64,000 bases of DNA from Pseudoalteromonas shioyasakiensis. GTDB lineage: Bacteria > Pseudomonadota > Gammaproteobacteria > Enterobacterales > Alteromonadaceae. Numbering within the stretch: position 1 is the first letter of the stretch; each line of letters opens with the position of its first letter. Positions 54,818 through 63,930 of this stretch are shown piece by piece. The position numbers and the translations under genes are program-made. Below the pieces are notes generated by a model. It did no database searches. It was not told where the DNA came from and worked only from the letters and a program-made list of their open reading frames with translations. The stretch covers positions 248,001 to 312,000 of the forward strand of contig NZ_LRUE01000014.1 of NCBI RefSeq assembly GCF_001550135.1. Reading direction: 5' to 3'.

Positions 54818-56200
54818 ATGCAAAAATTTGCACCATCCTTGTTGGTTATGGCGCTTGGTGTCGCGTTAGCGGGTTGCCAAGACAATGGCCCGCAAGATCC
54901 AAAAGTCTCAATTAACAAAAACCCATACCCAAGCACTTATCAACCACTTGCATCACAAAGTACGTTAATCACTAATGCCACTGTTTTAACCGGCACAGGC
55001 GAGCGTTTAGATGACGCAGATGTATTCTTTGTCGATGGCAAAGTACAACAAGTAGGTAAAGACCTTTCTGTTCAAGCTGATAAAACAATTGATGCACAAG
55101 GCAAATGGGTAACACCGGGTATTATTGACGTGCACTCACATTTAGGTGCATACCCAACTCCATCGGTGGCATCTCACCAAGATGGTAACGAAATGACCAG
55201 CCCAGTGACTGCAGAAGTATGGGTTGAGCATTCAGTATGGCCACAAGACCCTGGCTTTAACCGCGCTCGTGAAGGCGGCATTACGTCATTACAAATTCTA
55301 CCAGGTTCAGCTAACTTAATTGGTGGCCGTGGTGTAACGCTTAAAAACATTCCTTCGCACACGATGCAGGGTATGAAGTTTCCTGAAGCACCGTATGGTT
55401 TAAAAATGGCATGTGGTGAAAACCCGAAACGTGTTTATGGCCGCAAAGGTGTTTTACCATCAACGCGTATGGGTAACATGGCGGGCTATCGCACAGCGTG
55501 GATTGAAGCGACTGAGTACAAACGCGAGTGGGATAAGTACGAAAGTGATTATGCCGCGGGTAAAAACCCTGCAGCACCTCATCGCGACATTAAGCTAGAT
55601 ACGCTAGCTGGTGTGTTAGAAGGTGACATTTTAATCCATAACCACTGTTATAAAGCAGAAGAAATGGCCATGATGATCGACCTTGGTAAAGAGTTCGGTT
55701 ATCACTCAGGTACTTTCCATCACGGTGTTGAAGCATACAAAATTGCTGACTTACTCGCCCAGAACGGTAACTGTGCGGCACTTTGGCCAGATTGGTGGGG
55801 TTTTAAAATGGAAGCCTACGATATGGTTCAAGAGAACGTAGCAATTGTAGATGCTGTTAAAAATTCATGTGCCGTTGTTCACTCTGATTCAGATACAACT
55901 ATCCAACGCTTAAACCAAGAAGCTGGTAAGGTGATGTATCGCGCGAATGATGTGGGTTATGACATCTCTGAGCAACACGCAATCAAGTGGATCACTTCAA
56001 ACGCGGCTAAATCGCTAGGTATTGATGATAAAACAGGTTCACTTGAAGCAGGTAAGCAAGCTGATGTGGTTATTTGGAACCAAAACCCATTCAGTGTTTA
56101 TGCAAAAGCTGAACAAGTATTTATCGATGGTGCCAAAGTTTATGATCGTAACGATGATAAATACCAAGCACAAAGTGATTTCATGCTAGGTCAAAAATAG
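54818..56200 (+). CDS. Amidohydrolase lipoprotein with intact metal site
   Basis: The 460-residue protein has a lipobox (ALAGC, Cys20), so it is probably anchored to the periplasmic face of a membrane. The amidohydrolase barrel shows DVHSHLG (first metal HxH), a later His in LIHNHCYKAEE, TFHHGVEA and the final metal Asp in VVHSDSDTT. It resembles imidazolonepropionase/prolidase-like enzymes; the substrate is unknown. A second, metal-deficient paralogue follows after 11 bp. Confidence 0.85.
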   Translation: MQKFAPSLLVMALGVALAGCQDNGPQDPKVSINKNPYPSTYQPLASQSTLITNATVLTGTGERLDDADVFFVDGKVQQVGKDLSVQADKTIDAQGKWVTPGIIDVHSHLGAYPTPSVASHQDGNEMTSPVTAEVWVEHSVWPQDPGFNRAREGGITSLQILPGSANLIGGRGVTLKNIPSHTMQGMKFPEAPYGLKMACGENPKRVYGRKGVLPSTRMGNMAGYRTAWIEATEYKREWDKYESDYAAGKNPAAPHRDIKLDTLAGVLEGDILIHNHCYKAEEMAMMIDLGKEFGYHSGTFHHGVEAYKIADLLAQNGNCAALWPDWWGFKMEAYDMVQENVAIVDAVKNSCAVVHSDSDTTIQRLNQEAGKVMYRANDVGYDISEQHAIKWITSNAAKSLGIDDKTGSLEAGKQADVVIWNQNPFSVYAKAEQVFIDGAKVYDRNDDKYQAQSDFMLGQK

Positions 56201-56211
56201 GAGTAACATTG

Positions 56212-57438
56212 ATGACAAAATTAACTAAATCATTAAAGCTGTCACTTGTTGCTGCTGGCTTATTTTCTGCGACAGCAAGTGCTGCATCGGTAGCGATTGT
56301 AAATGCAACACTACACACTTCAACAGAGCAAGGCGTACTTGAAGGCGCAAGCGTTGTTATTGAAGATGGCAAAATTGTTGCTATTAACCCTGCGTCTATC
56401 AACGCGGATACAACCATTGATGCAAAAGGCCAAATCGTGACTGCTGGCTTTATTGGTACTATGAACCAATTAGGCTTAGTCGAAGTGGGTGCTGTTGCAG
56501 GGTCACGCGATGGTGGTGACGACAAAGCGGGCATTGATTTTGATCCAAGCCTTGCATTCAACCCACGCAGTAGCTTAATTCCTTATGCTCGCAAAGGCGG
56601 CATTACTCAAGACGTGATTGTACCAAACGGCGGTGACAGTATCTTTGCGGGTCTTGCATCTGTAGTTGATCTATCAGGTAGCTTTGAAAGCGTAAATAAA
56701 AAGCAAGTTGCACTTGTTGTTCATTTAGGTGAAAAGAGTAAAGGCTCACGTGCTATGTCGATGAAAACACTTATCGACAAGCTTGAAGGCGAAAAGTCAG
56801 CTAAAAAAGACGACAAAAAAGAGCCATCAACAGAGCAAAAAGTGCTAGCAGCTGTGCTTGCTGGTGATATGCCACTGATTGCGAGTGTTCAACGCGCATC
56901 TGACATCTATGAACTTGTTAAGTTAAAAGAAACCTATGGCATCAATTTAGTGATTCATGGCGGTGATGATGCTGTTGTGGTTGCGGATGCTCTAGCTAAA
57001 GCGGATGTTCCTGTGATCATCAGCTCGATGGCTAACTTACCGGGTAGCTTTGACTCATTACATGCAAACCTTGCTAACGCAGGTAAGCTTGAAAAAGCCG
57101 GTGTAAAAGTCATTATTGGTGTTGCTGGTGATTCAAGCCACAATGTATACCAATTACGTTTTGATGCAGGTAATGCTGTGTCATACGGTATGAGCCAACA
57201 AGGTGCACTTAGCGCAGTAACCAGCAATATTGCTGATGTTTTTGGTTTAAACTCAGGCGCAATTGCCAAAGGTAAACGTGCAAACCTAGTTATGTGGTCT
57301 GCAGATCCATTTGAGCTTAACTCACACGTAAGCAAAATGTGGATCAACGGTGAAGAGGTTTCAACCGAAGCGCGTCAAGACAAACTACGCGACCGTTATA
57401 CAACTGATTCAGCGATGCCACGCGCTTATACTAAATAA
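56212..57438 (+). CDS. Exported amidohydrolase-like protein lacking the HxH motif
   Basis: ATG 56212 (GGAG upstream) gives 408 residues beginning with a signal peptide (cut after ASAA near residue 23). The composite beta-sandwich and barrel of amidohydrolases is recognisable (VIEDGKIVAINP, then GKRANLVMWSADPF at the end). The usual HxH after strand 1 is replaced by GFIGTMNQLG, so the normal metal site is missing. LVIHGGDDA and GDSSHNVYQLRF remain. It likely forms a complex with, or assists, the intact enzyme encoded just upstream. Confidence 0.82.
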   Translation: MTKLTKSLKLSLVAAGLFSATASAASVAIVNATLHTSTEQGVLEGASVVIEDGKIVAINPASINADTTIDAKGQIVTAGFIGTMNQLGLVEVGAVAGSRDGGDDKAGIDFDPSLAFNPRSSLIPYARKGGITQDVIVPNGGDSIFAGLASVVDLSGSFESVNKKQVALVVHLGEKSKGSRAMSMKTLIDKLEGEKSAKKDDKKEPSTEQKVLAAVLAGDMPLIASVQRASDIYELVKLKETYGINLVIHGGDDAVVVADALAKADVPVIISSMANLPGSFDSLHANLANAGKLEKAGVKVIIGVAGDSSHNVYQLRFDAGNAVSYGMSQQGALSAVTSNIADVFGLNSGAIAKGKRANLVMWSADPFELNSHVSKMWINGEEVSTEARQDKLRDRYTTDSAMPRAYTK

Positions 57439-57456
57439 GCGTTTAAGCATTAAAAA

Positions 57457-57482
57457 GGCCGCAAATTTGCGGCCTTTTTTTA
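57457..57482 (+). terminator. Terminator after the amidohydrolase pair
   Basis: The perfect stem GGCCGCAAA / TTTGCGGCC is extended by flanking A and T runs, with T8 following. It is a strong rho-independent signal. Confidence 0.93.
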
Positions 57483-57646
57483 ATACCAATCAGCAATAAT
57501 ACTTAAACATTTTGAGGTATTAAACCTGTCGCTACCTGCGTTAAAAACTTCTCATTTAGAACAACTAAATAACGAAATTTTTGCCTTGTTATCAACGAGG
57601 TTTTATTGCCTCAAAATAGCTCACTTAATTAAGCTAATTGGTATAA
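57481..57646. mobile_element. MITE-like palindromic intergenic element
   Basis: About 166 bp are bounded by 10-bp terminal inverted repeats (TAATACCAAT at 57481-57490; ATTGGTATAA at 57637-57646, one mismatch). The inside folds into a long imperfect hairpin: TTGAGGTATTAAACC pairs with GGTTTTATTGCCTCAA, and the inner arms converge near AACAACTAAA. There is no open reading frame. It looks like a non-autonomous repeat of the type scattered between genes in Pseudoalteromonas. That it is repeated elsewhere is from memory and cannot be tested here. Confidence 0.65.
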
Positions 57647-57658
57647 TATTTTTTCAAA

Positions 57659-58858
57659 CTAAAAAATTAGATTACTTAGTTTATAAAGGCTAAGGCCAAA
57701 TATAAGCAGTATTACTGGCACAATTACAAGGTTAAGTAACAGCGAATTAGTGTAGCCTTTCATCACCGATTTTTGATTCACTAACCAAACAAGGTAACAG
57801 GTCACAATTGGTAGTAATAAACCATTGGCAGCTTGCGCAAAGATGATAACCGCAACCGGATCAAGCCCAAGCGATGCGACCAGTGCACCGAAAACAAGGA
57901 TAGTGATAGCAACCAGTTTAAAACGTGTATCACTCATTTGTGTTGACCAACCAAGCATGCCGCAAACAGCGTAAGCACCCGCAAGCGGTGCGGTGATTGC
58001 GCTAGTAAGCCCGGCAGCACATAAACCGATAGCAAAGAAATAATGGGCCATACCACCTAGAAGTGGCTCAAGCTGCACAGCCATATTGGCCGCTGAAATT
58101 TTACCTGCATCGGTACCGTAAAAAGCCACAGAGGCTGTTGATAAGATAGCTAACGTGATTATGCCACCTAAAGTTATCGAAATACCGGTATCAAGGTTTG
58201 TTTCTTTGATTACTTTGTCGATATTTTTTGAACTATCGTGTTTTTCTGCAAGTACCCCAGAGTGTAAAAACAGGTTGTAGGGCACAATTGTTGTGCCTAT
58301 CAATGCAAGTACCGTGGTAATTGAATTATCAGGTAAGCTAGGTATAAATCCTTTTAGCACTTCACCAAGTGGCGGAGCCGCCATCACCAGCGTTGAAATA
58401 AACACTAAACTCATCAACACCACTAAAACAATTAACGCACCCTCAATGACTTTATGTTTGCCAGTGTACAAAAGAACTGCACTTAAAACTGCAATAAGGG
58501 GAGTCCAGAGTAATGGGCTTACAGAAGGTAGTATTTCTTGTAGTCCTAAACTTGCACCAGTCAGATTGCCTGCTTCATAAGCTGCACTGCCAATGCCAAT
58601 CGCACTTATTACTAATATTACAGCCAGGGCTTTAAATACCGGTGTTTGAATGGTGGTTCTAAGTGCTGAGGCTAAATCTAGCCCTGTAGCCACACCAAGA
58701 CGAGCTGCCATAGATTGCAACAAAATAGTCGCTATGACAGAGAACAATAAAGTCCAAATAAGAGCAAAGCCAAAATTAGCACCAGCAACACTTGCCGTGG
58801 TGATGGTACCTGGGCCAATAAAAGCAGCGGTGACCAGAAGTCCGGGACCTAAGCGCAT
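57659..58858 (-). CDS. NRAMP-related divalent metal transporter with altered metal motifs
   Basis: The 399-residue protein has 11 hydrophobic segments of the LeuT/NRAMP fold. Helix 1 reads FIGPGTITTASVAGANFG instead of the classical DPGN-containing sequence. Helix 6 reads TTIVPYNLFLHSG instead of the usual MPHN. The replaced Asp and Met normally bind Mn2+/Fe2+, so its substrate probably differs from MntH. It may transport another cation or act with protons differently. It starts directly with the helix-1 region. Confidence 0.82.
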   Translation of the reverse strand: MRLGPGLLVTAAFIGPGTITTASVAGANFGFALIWTLLFSVIATILLQSMAARLGVATGLDLASALRTTIQTPVFKALAVILVISAIGIGSAAYEAGNLTGASLGLQEILPSVSPLLWTPLIAVLSAVLLYTGKHKVIEGALIVLVVLMSLVFISTLVMAAPPLGEVLKGFIPSLPDNSITTVLALIGTTIVPYNLFLHSGVLAEKHDSSKNIDKVIKETNLDTGISITLGGIITLAILSTASVAFYGTDAGKISAANMAVQLEPLLGGMAHYFFAIGLCAAGLTSAITAPLAGAYAVCGMLGWSTQMSDTRFKLVAITILVFGALVASLGLDPVAVIIFAQAANGLLLPIVTCYLVWLVNQKSVMKGYTNSLLLNLVIVPVILLIFGLSLYKLSNLIF

Positions 58859-59081
58859 AAAAAACCTTTATTATTAGAGTTTTAGTATTTTTGTGGGGAA
58901 ATATTATTCATACCACAAAATGATCAATAGGTAAGGGTAAAGGCTCTTAAGGCTGCGGTAAAGTAGAAATAGCAACAAGGCTAACCTGAATCGAAATTTA
59001 AGAAAGTTGAATAATGCTAATTGCAAGTAAATCTTATTTAAGTTATTTTGTTGTATATGCAACTATATGTGGTGAACGCTT

Positions 59082-59549
59082 TTGAAAAACAATAAACACC
59101 AATTAGAAGTGCCTTTAACGGTCTCTATGGGACATTTAACAGGTTTAGCGAGCCGTTTATTTAATCGGCTTTTAACTTCTCGGTTTAAGCAGGCAGGTAT
59201 AAATATCACTGCGGAACAATGGGGAGTGATCTTAACTTTAAAGCAATATGGCTCCATATCACAGAGCCAAATCTGTGACATTTTGTATCTTGAAAAATCA
59301 AGCGTAAGCCGCTCAGTAGAAGTATTAGAGAAAAATGGCTGGATTGTGCGAGTTAAGTCGGAAGCAGATAGCCGTACTAAATTGGTTAACCTGACAGAGC
59401 AGTCACTCGATGTTGTAAGCGAATGCACAAAAATTGCTCAGGGTGTATTAGATGATTCTCAAAATCATATTGATCTTAAAGGTTTAAATGAATCGCAAGA
59501 GCTATTAGTTAAGGTTGTCTCAAATCTTCGATCTTTGCTCAAATCTTAA
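59082..59549 (+). CDS. MarR family transcriptional regulator
   Basis: The 155-residue protein has the MarR plan: an N-terminal dimerisation helix (SMGHLTGLASRLFNRLLTSRF), then the winged helix with ITAEQWGVILTL, SQSQICDILYLEKSSVSRSVEVLEKNGW and the wing RVKSEADSRTKLVNLTEQ. The start is probably TTG 59082, because an in-frame stop lies just upstream; ATG 59127 would lose part of helix 1. It precedes the SDR gene by 29 bp and probably regulates it. Confidence 0.88.
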   Translation: MKNNKHQLEVPLTVSMGHLTGLASRLFNRLLTSRFKQAGINITAEQWGVILTLKQYGSISQSQICDILYLEKSSVSRSVEVLEKNGWIVRVKSEADSRTKLVNLTEQSLDVVSECTKIAQGVLDDSQNHIDLKGLNESQELLVKVVSNLRSLLKS

Positions 59550-59578
59550 ATTATATTTTTTATTAATAAGGAATTAGT

Positions 59579-60319
59579 ATGTCTAAAAGAAATGCATTAA
59601 TTACAGGTGGTGCGCGTGGTATTGGTGCAGCTTGCGCAAAGGCGTTGGCTGCTGAGGGTTACCGAGTATTTATTAATTATGTAAATAGTTCAGAAGTTGC
59701 AAACAAGCTTGCTGATGAAATTATCGCAAATGGTGGTGAGGCTTTTGCTGTTAAAGCAGACGTCCGAGATCCGCTTCAAGTTGAAGAAATGATCAACAAT
59801 ATTAGCCAGCATGGCGGAGTTGATGCACTTATCTCAAATGCGAATATGAGTTTTACTTCGAAGCCATTTCTTGATCAAACTTGGCAAGAATTTTCTCAAA
59901 AATTAAATGATGAAATGTTTGCGGCTTACAACACAGCTCAACTTGCAGCTAAAGTAATGAAAGAAAAGCAGTTTGGTCGATTAATATTTATTTCAAGTAC
60001 TTTATCAGAAATGCCAGCACCCGCTTTTATTGCTCACGGTACTGCAAAAGGCGCGCTTGATAGTTTCAATAAATATTTGGCTCAAGAGCTTGGTCCTTAT
60101 GGGATCACTTCAAATATCGTTGCGCCTGGCCTTGTAGAAACAGATGCAACAAAAGAAGCGCCAGAAGAGTTTAAAGAAATGATTAGGCAACACACACCGA
60201 CGCAAAAAATTGCTCAACCGGAAGATGTTGCGAACACAGTGCGCTATTTAGCAAGCGAGAAAAGTGGCCATATCACAGGCACTTACAACCCTGTTTGTGG
60301 TGGGGCTTATATTCAATAA
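59579..60319 (+). CDS. SDR family oxidoreductase (FabG-like)
   Basis: The 246-residue classical short-chain dehydrogenase has ITGGARGIGAACAKALA for cofactor binding and the C-terminal HITGTYNPVCGGAYIQ. The usual NNAG is replaced by SNANMS, and the catalytic Tyr of Tyr-x-x-x-Lys appears changed to His in AHGTAKGALD. If that alignment is right, catalysis would be impaired or different. It is cotranscribed with the MarR gene. The substrate is unknown. Confidence 0.82.
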   Translation: MSKRNALITGGARGIGAACAKALAAEGYRVFINYVNSSEVANKLADEIIANGGEAFAVKADVRDPLQVEEMINNISQHGGVDALISNANMSFTSKPFLDQTWQEFSQKLNDEMFAAYNTAQLAAKVMKEKQFGRLIFISSTLSEMPAPAFIAHGTAKGALDSFNKYLAQELGPYGITSNIVAPGLVETDATKEAPEEFKEMIRQHTPTQKIAQPEDVANTVRYLASEKSGHITGTYNPVCGGAYIQ

Positions 60320-60340
60320 TTTGAATAAAAGTACAGCAAA

Positions 60341-60373
60341 ACTAACGGTGCTTTTTAAAGCACCGTTTTAGTT
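60341..60373 (+). terminator. Terminator after the MarR-SDR operon
   Basis: ACTAA(C)GGTGCTTT pairs with AAAGCACCG(T)TTTAGT around a short loop, with T-rich sequence following the core stem. It lies 22 bp after the SDR stop codon. Confidence 0.85.
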
Positions 60374-60599
60374 TAGCGACCTGTAAAAATAAATTTAGTT
60401 TTCTTAAGTTTCAAATAATACTAACATCTATTTTTACTTCATAAATTGCTCAGCAACGCTGTAAAATTTATACACTTTGCGAACAATTGGTACTGAAAAA
60501 GCTAAATCATATAAATAACCATTTATAAATCAGTGCTTTAAATTGGTTGGTTTTTTGCAAGGAATAGGCATTCATGTTGTTATAGAAAAGGAAATGAAG

Positions 60600-61016
60600 A
60601 TGCCTGAACTTACTTTTTCAGCTTATGCGGCTGTGTATGTTTTTCTAATTATGCTTACTATTCAGTGGATAGTTGCAGCTGTCACAAAAGCCAAACAACC
60701 CAATGCGGTGCCTGGTAAACTCGATAATTCATTAAGTCATGACAGCTTTGTGTTTCGTTCACATCGCACGTTTATGAATACCTTAGAAAATACCCCGTTA
60801 TTTTTAGGTACCGTATTTCTGGGGTTCTTTTTAAACTTGAACAGCAGCGCATTTGCACTGTGTATATGGGTGTATGTGATTGCAAGGATCATTCATATGC
60901 TGCTGTATTATGGTGTGGCTACTGAGAAGAATCCAAGCCCACGCAGCTATTTCTTTTTAATCGCTGCTTTGGCAAATATTGTGATGCTCGTTCTGATTGG
61001 TTTACGTTTGATTTAA
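60600..61016 (+). CDS. MAPEG family membrane protein
   Basis: ATG 60600 lies 7 nt after AAGGA and gives 138 residues; the upstream extension of 19 codons is unlikely. Four hydrophobic segments and the signature HRTFMNTLENTPLFL (with the conserved Arg/Asn/Glu for glutathione binding) fit the membrane-associated proteins in eicosanoid and glutathione metabolism. VYVIARIIHMLLYY is also typical. Bacterial members may have glutathione transferase or peroxidase activity; the substrate is unknown. Confidence 0.85.
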   Translation: MPELTFSAYAAVYVFLIMLTIQWIVAAVTKAKQPNAVPGKLDNSLSHDSFVFRSHRTFMNTLENTPLFLGTVFLGFFLNLNSSAFALCIWVYVIARIIHMLLYYGVATEKNPSPRSYFFLIAALANIVMLVLIGLRLI

Positions 61017-61033
61017 ACAGCATTGCTAACAAT

Positions 61034-61073
61034 AAAAAAGGCATTGAACGAAAATTCATTCAATGCCTTTTTT
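61034..61073. terminator. Bidirectional terminator between the MAPEG and ABC genes
   Basis: A 15-bp perfect stem (AAAAAAGGCATTGAA / TTCAATGCCTTTTTT) with a 10-nt loop, A-run on one side and T-run on the other. It serves both convergent genes. Confidence 0.93.
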
Positions 61074-61089
61074 AATAGTGAAAACCTAG

Positions 61090-62937
61090 CTACTCAACGC
61101 CGATAAAGCCACCTGTTTGATGTGACCACAGGGCAGCATAGATGCCACCTTGTGCGATTAATTGCTCATGAGAGCCTTGTTCAACCACGCCACCTTCATC
61201 AAGCACAATGAGCCTATCCATTTGCGCAATAGTTGATAAACGGTGTGCAATGGCAATTACAGTTTTGCCAGTCATTAAATCGTCTAGGCTAGTTTGAATC
61301 GCGGCTTCAACTTCAGAATCAAGAGCACTGGTCGCTTCATCCAATATAAGAATTGGCGCATCTTTTAGAAGTACTCGTGCAATAGCAATACGTTGACGTT
61401 GACCACCAGAAAGCTTCACACCGCGTTCACCAACTTGTGCGGCAAAGCCTTTATTGCCTTTACTGTCTTCAAGGTCTTCGATGAACTCAATTGCTTCTGC
61501 TTGCTTTGCGGCCGCAAGCATTTCATCTTCAGTTGCATCGGGTCTACCATAAAGAATGTTATCTTTTACTGAGCGGTGTAACAGTGAGGTATCTTGCGTC
61601 ACCATCGCAATGTGCTTACGTAAGCTTTCTTGGCTTACCTCAGCGATGTTTTGACCATCAATACGAATTGTGCCCGAGTCAACATCATAAAAACGCAGTA
61701 ATAAATTCACTAAGGTAGATTTACCCGCGCCAGAGCGACCCACTAAACCTATTTTTTCACCAGGTTTAATGTCTAAATTTAAGCCATTGATAACAGGGCC
61801 GCGATGGGTTTCGTTGGCAGCTTTACCATAGTTAAATTGCACATTCTCAAAGCTTATCGACCCTTCATTAACAGTAAGAGTGCTTGCGTTTTCTTTATCA
61901 TCCACTTCAATCGGCGTTGATAGGGTTTTCATACCATCAGCAACAGTACCAATGTTTTCAAATAGGCTACTGATCTCCCACATGATCCACTGTGCCATAC
62001 CGTTTAATCGCAGTGATAAACTAACCGCAATGGCGATAGCACCAACACTGATGGCGCTAATTGACCATAGATATAAAGAGAGGGTAGCAATACTAAATAC
62101 CAATAAGTAATTTAGCGTGTTGATAGAGAAGTTTAGGCTAGTAACTAAGCGCATTTGCTTATATACCGGTTGTAAAAACACATCCATGCTATCTTTTGCA
62201 TATTGTTCTTCTCGCTGCGTGTAGGAGAACAATTTGATAGTTGAAATGTTAGTGTAGCTATCAACTACACGTCCGGTCATTTCTGAGCGCGCATCAGCCT
62301 GCGAGCTGGCTACTTTCTTTAGCTTAGGTACAAAATACATTTGAATAGCTGCATAAAGAACTAACCAAACTAATAATGGCAACATTAAACGCCAGTCAGA
62401 TTCTGCGACCAAAAACACCATGGCGCCGAAGTAGACCACGATATACATAAGTACATCGAGTAATTTCATCACTGATTCACGAACAGCTAATGAGGTTTGC
62501 ATTACTTTTGTCGCAATACGGCCGGCAAATTCGTTTTGATAAAAACTAACACTCTGACGAAGCAAATAACGGTGTGCTAACCAACGGATAGACATAGGAT
62601 AGTTGCCAAGCAGCGCTTGATGTAACACCGCTGAGTGAAAGAACACGACAATAGGCAACACCACCAGCAACATAACCGCCATTTTTGTTAGCTCAGCTTG
62701 CTGCTCTACAAATAAGGTATCTGGGGTGTATTCGCCAAGCCAATCGACAAGTTGCCCCATGTAACTAAATAGCGATACTTCTAAAATAGCGAGCGCTGCG
62801 GCACTTAACGACATCAGCAGCAATGATAGTTCCATGCCACGGGTATAATGACGGCAAAAAGCAAATAAGCTATTAGGTGGCTGAGAGGGGTGCTCTTTAG
62901 GAAACGGATTAGTCATCCGCTCAAATAAACGATACAT
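61090..62937 (-). CDS. ABC exporter, fused permease and ATPase (MsbA-like)
   Basis: The 615-residue half-transporter has six N-terminal membrane helices (about 35-320). The ATPase domain carries Walker A GRSGAGKST, signature LSGGQRQRIAIARVLL, Walker B ILILDEATSALD and the switch His in IAHRLSTI. All ATPase motifs are intact, so it can work as a homodimer. It is a multidrug or lipid exporter by family; no partner gene or substrate clue is adjacent. Confidence 0.9.
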   Translation of the reverse strand: MYRLFERMTNPFPKEHPSQPPNSLFAFCRHYTRGMELSLLLMSLSAAALAILEVSLFSYMGQLVDWLGEYTPDTLFVEQQAELTKMAVMLLVVLPIVVFFHSAVLHQALLGNYPMSIRWLAHRYLLRQSVSFYQNEFAGRIATKVMQTSLAVRESVMKLLDVLMYIVVYFGAMVFLVAESDWRLMLPLLVWLVLYAAIQMYFVPKLKKVASSQADARSEMTGRVVDSYTNISTIKLFSYTQREEQYAKDSMDVFLQPVYKQMRLVTSLNFSINTLNYLLVFSIATLSLYLWSISAISVGAIAIAVSLSLRLNGMAQWIMWEISSLFENIGTVADGMKTLSTPIEVDDKENASTLTVNEGSISFENVQFNYGKAANETHRGPVINGLNLDIKPGEKIGLVGRSGAGKSTLVNLLLRFYDVDSGTIRIDGQNIAEVSQESLRKHIAMVTQDTSLLHRSVKDNILYGRPDATEDEMLAAAKQAEAIEFIEDLEDSKGNKGFAAQVGERGVKLSGGQRQRIAIARVLLKDAPILILDEATSALDSEVEAAIQTSLDDLMTGKTVIAIAHRLSTIAQMDRLIVLDEGGVVEQGSHEQLIAQGGIYAALWSHQTGGFIGVE

Positions 62938-63096
62938 AGACGACGCTTTTTAAAAATCAAAGTGGCGTTACTATACCATTTGAGTGGTTTTTTAGCAGTT
63001 CATTTAATTTAAAAACTAAGATTAAAATCTATCAACTATTCAGTTATTTACATCTAGTGTGAGAAATGAAAATATAATAAGAAAAAGGAATTAATG

Positions 63097-63927
63097 ATGA
63101 AAAAGTTGCTTTATACGCTGTCCCTCGTTTTTAGCTTACCGCTTTGTGCCTACCAAACCGATACCCACATATTTAAGGGCAAAAAAACTGCCATCGAAAA
63201 ACCCGTAACGGTGACATTACCGGATGGCTATCAAGACTCAAAAAAGTACAATGTTATCTATGTATTACATGGCTATAGTGGCAATCACAGCGATTGGACT
63301 AAGCTTACAAACATTGAAAAACTGGCAGACCAATATGATGTCATCATAGTTAATCCAGATGGCAATTTTGGTTCGTGGTATCTCGATTCTGATATCGACA
63401 AAAGCTCACAATACGAAACCTACATCGCAGACGATTTACTAAATTATATTGATTCTAAATATTCGACCAACCGGTCTAAAAGTGGCCGTGCAATCACAGG
63501 CTTATCAATGGGTGGCTTTGGTGCTTTGAACATTGCAATAAATCACCCAAACCTGTTTGCAGCAGTTTCAGGAATATCTGCAGGGGTTGATGTTAGGCCC
63601 TTTAGTGCAGAGTTTGACCTTGCAAAAGTACTAGGCAGTTACTCTGAAAACAAAGAAAAATGGGATAGCATTGCCATTATTAATAACCTTCATAAAATTG
63701 CTGCTGGCAATACGGCATGGAAAAAAGGCGCTGATACCTTACCGATTATGCTTGATATAGGCGTTGATGACTTTTTTATTGAGCAAAACCGAGCGCTACA
63801 CCAGGCGATGTTAAAAATGCGGATCCGCCATGACTATGTTGAGCGTCCGGGTATTCATGACTGGCACTATTGGAATAAAGTGATTGCCTATCAATTTTTA
63901 TTTTTAACCTCTCATATGGCGCCATAA
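63097..63927 (+). CDS. Exported esterase (S-formylglutathione hydrolase/antigen 85-like)
   Basis: ATG 63097 was preferred to ATG 63094 because AAGGA then lies at the usual 7-8 nt. The 276-residue protein has a signal peptide (ending LCAYQ) and an alpha/beta-hydrolase fold: VIYVLHGYSGNHSDW (oxyanion strand), the nucleophile in GLSMGGFGALN and the catalytic His in RPGIHDWHYWN. The secreted branch of this esterase D family acts on acetylated or feruloylated esters; the substrate here is not known. Confidence 0.85.
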   Translation: MKKLLYTLSLVFSLPLCAYQTDTHIFKGKKTAIEKPVTVTLPDGYQDSKKYNVIYVLHGYSGNHSDWTKLTNIEKLADQYDVIIVNPDGNFGSWYLDSDIDKSSQYETYIADDLLNYIDSKYSTNRSKSGRAITGLSMGGFGALNIAINHPNLFAAVSGISAGVDVRPFSAEFDLAKVLGSYSENKEKWDSIAIINNLHKIAAGNTAWKKGADTLPIMLDIGVDDFFIEQNRALHQAMLKMRIRHDYVERPGIHDWHYWNKVIAYQFLFLTSHMAP

Positions 63928-63930
63928 AAG

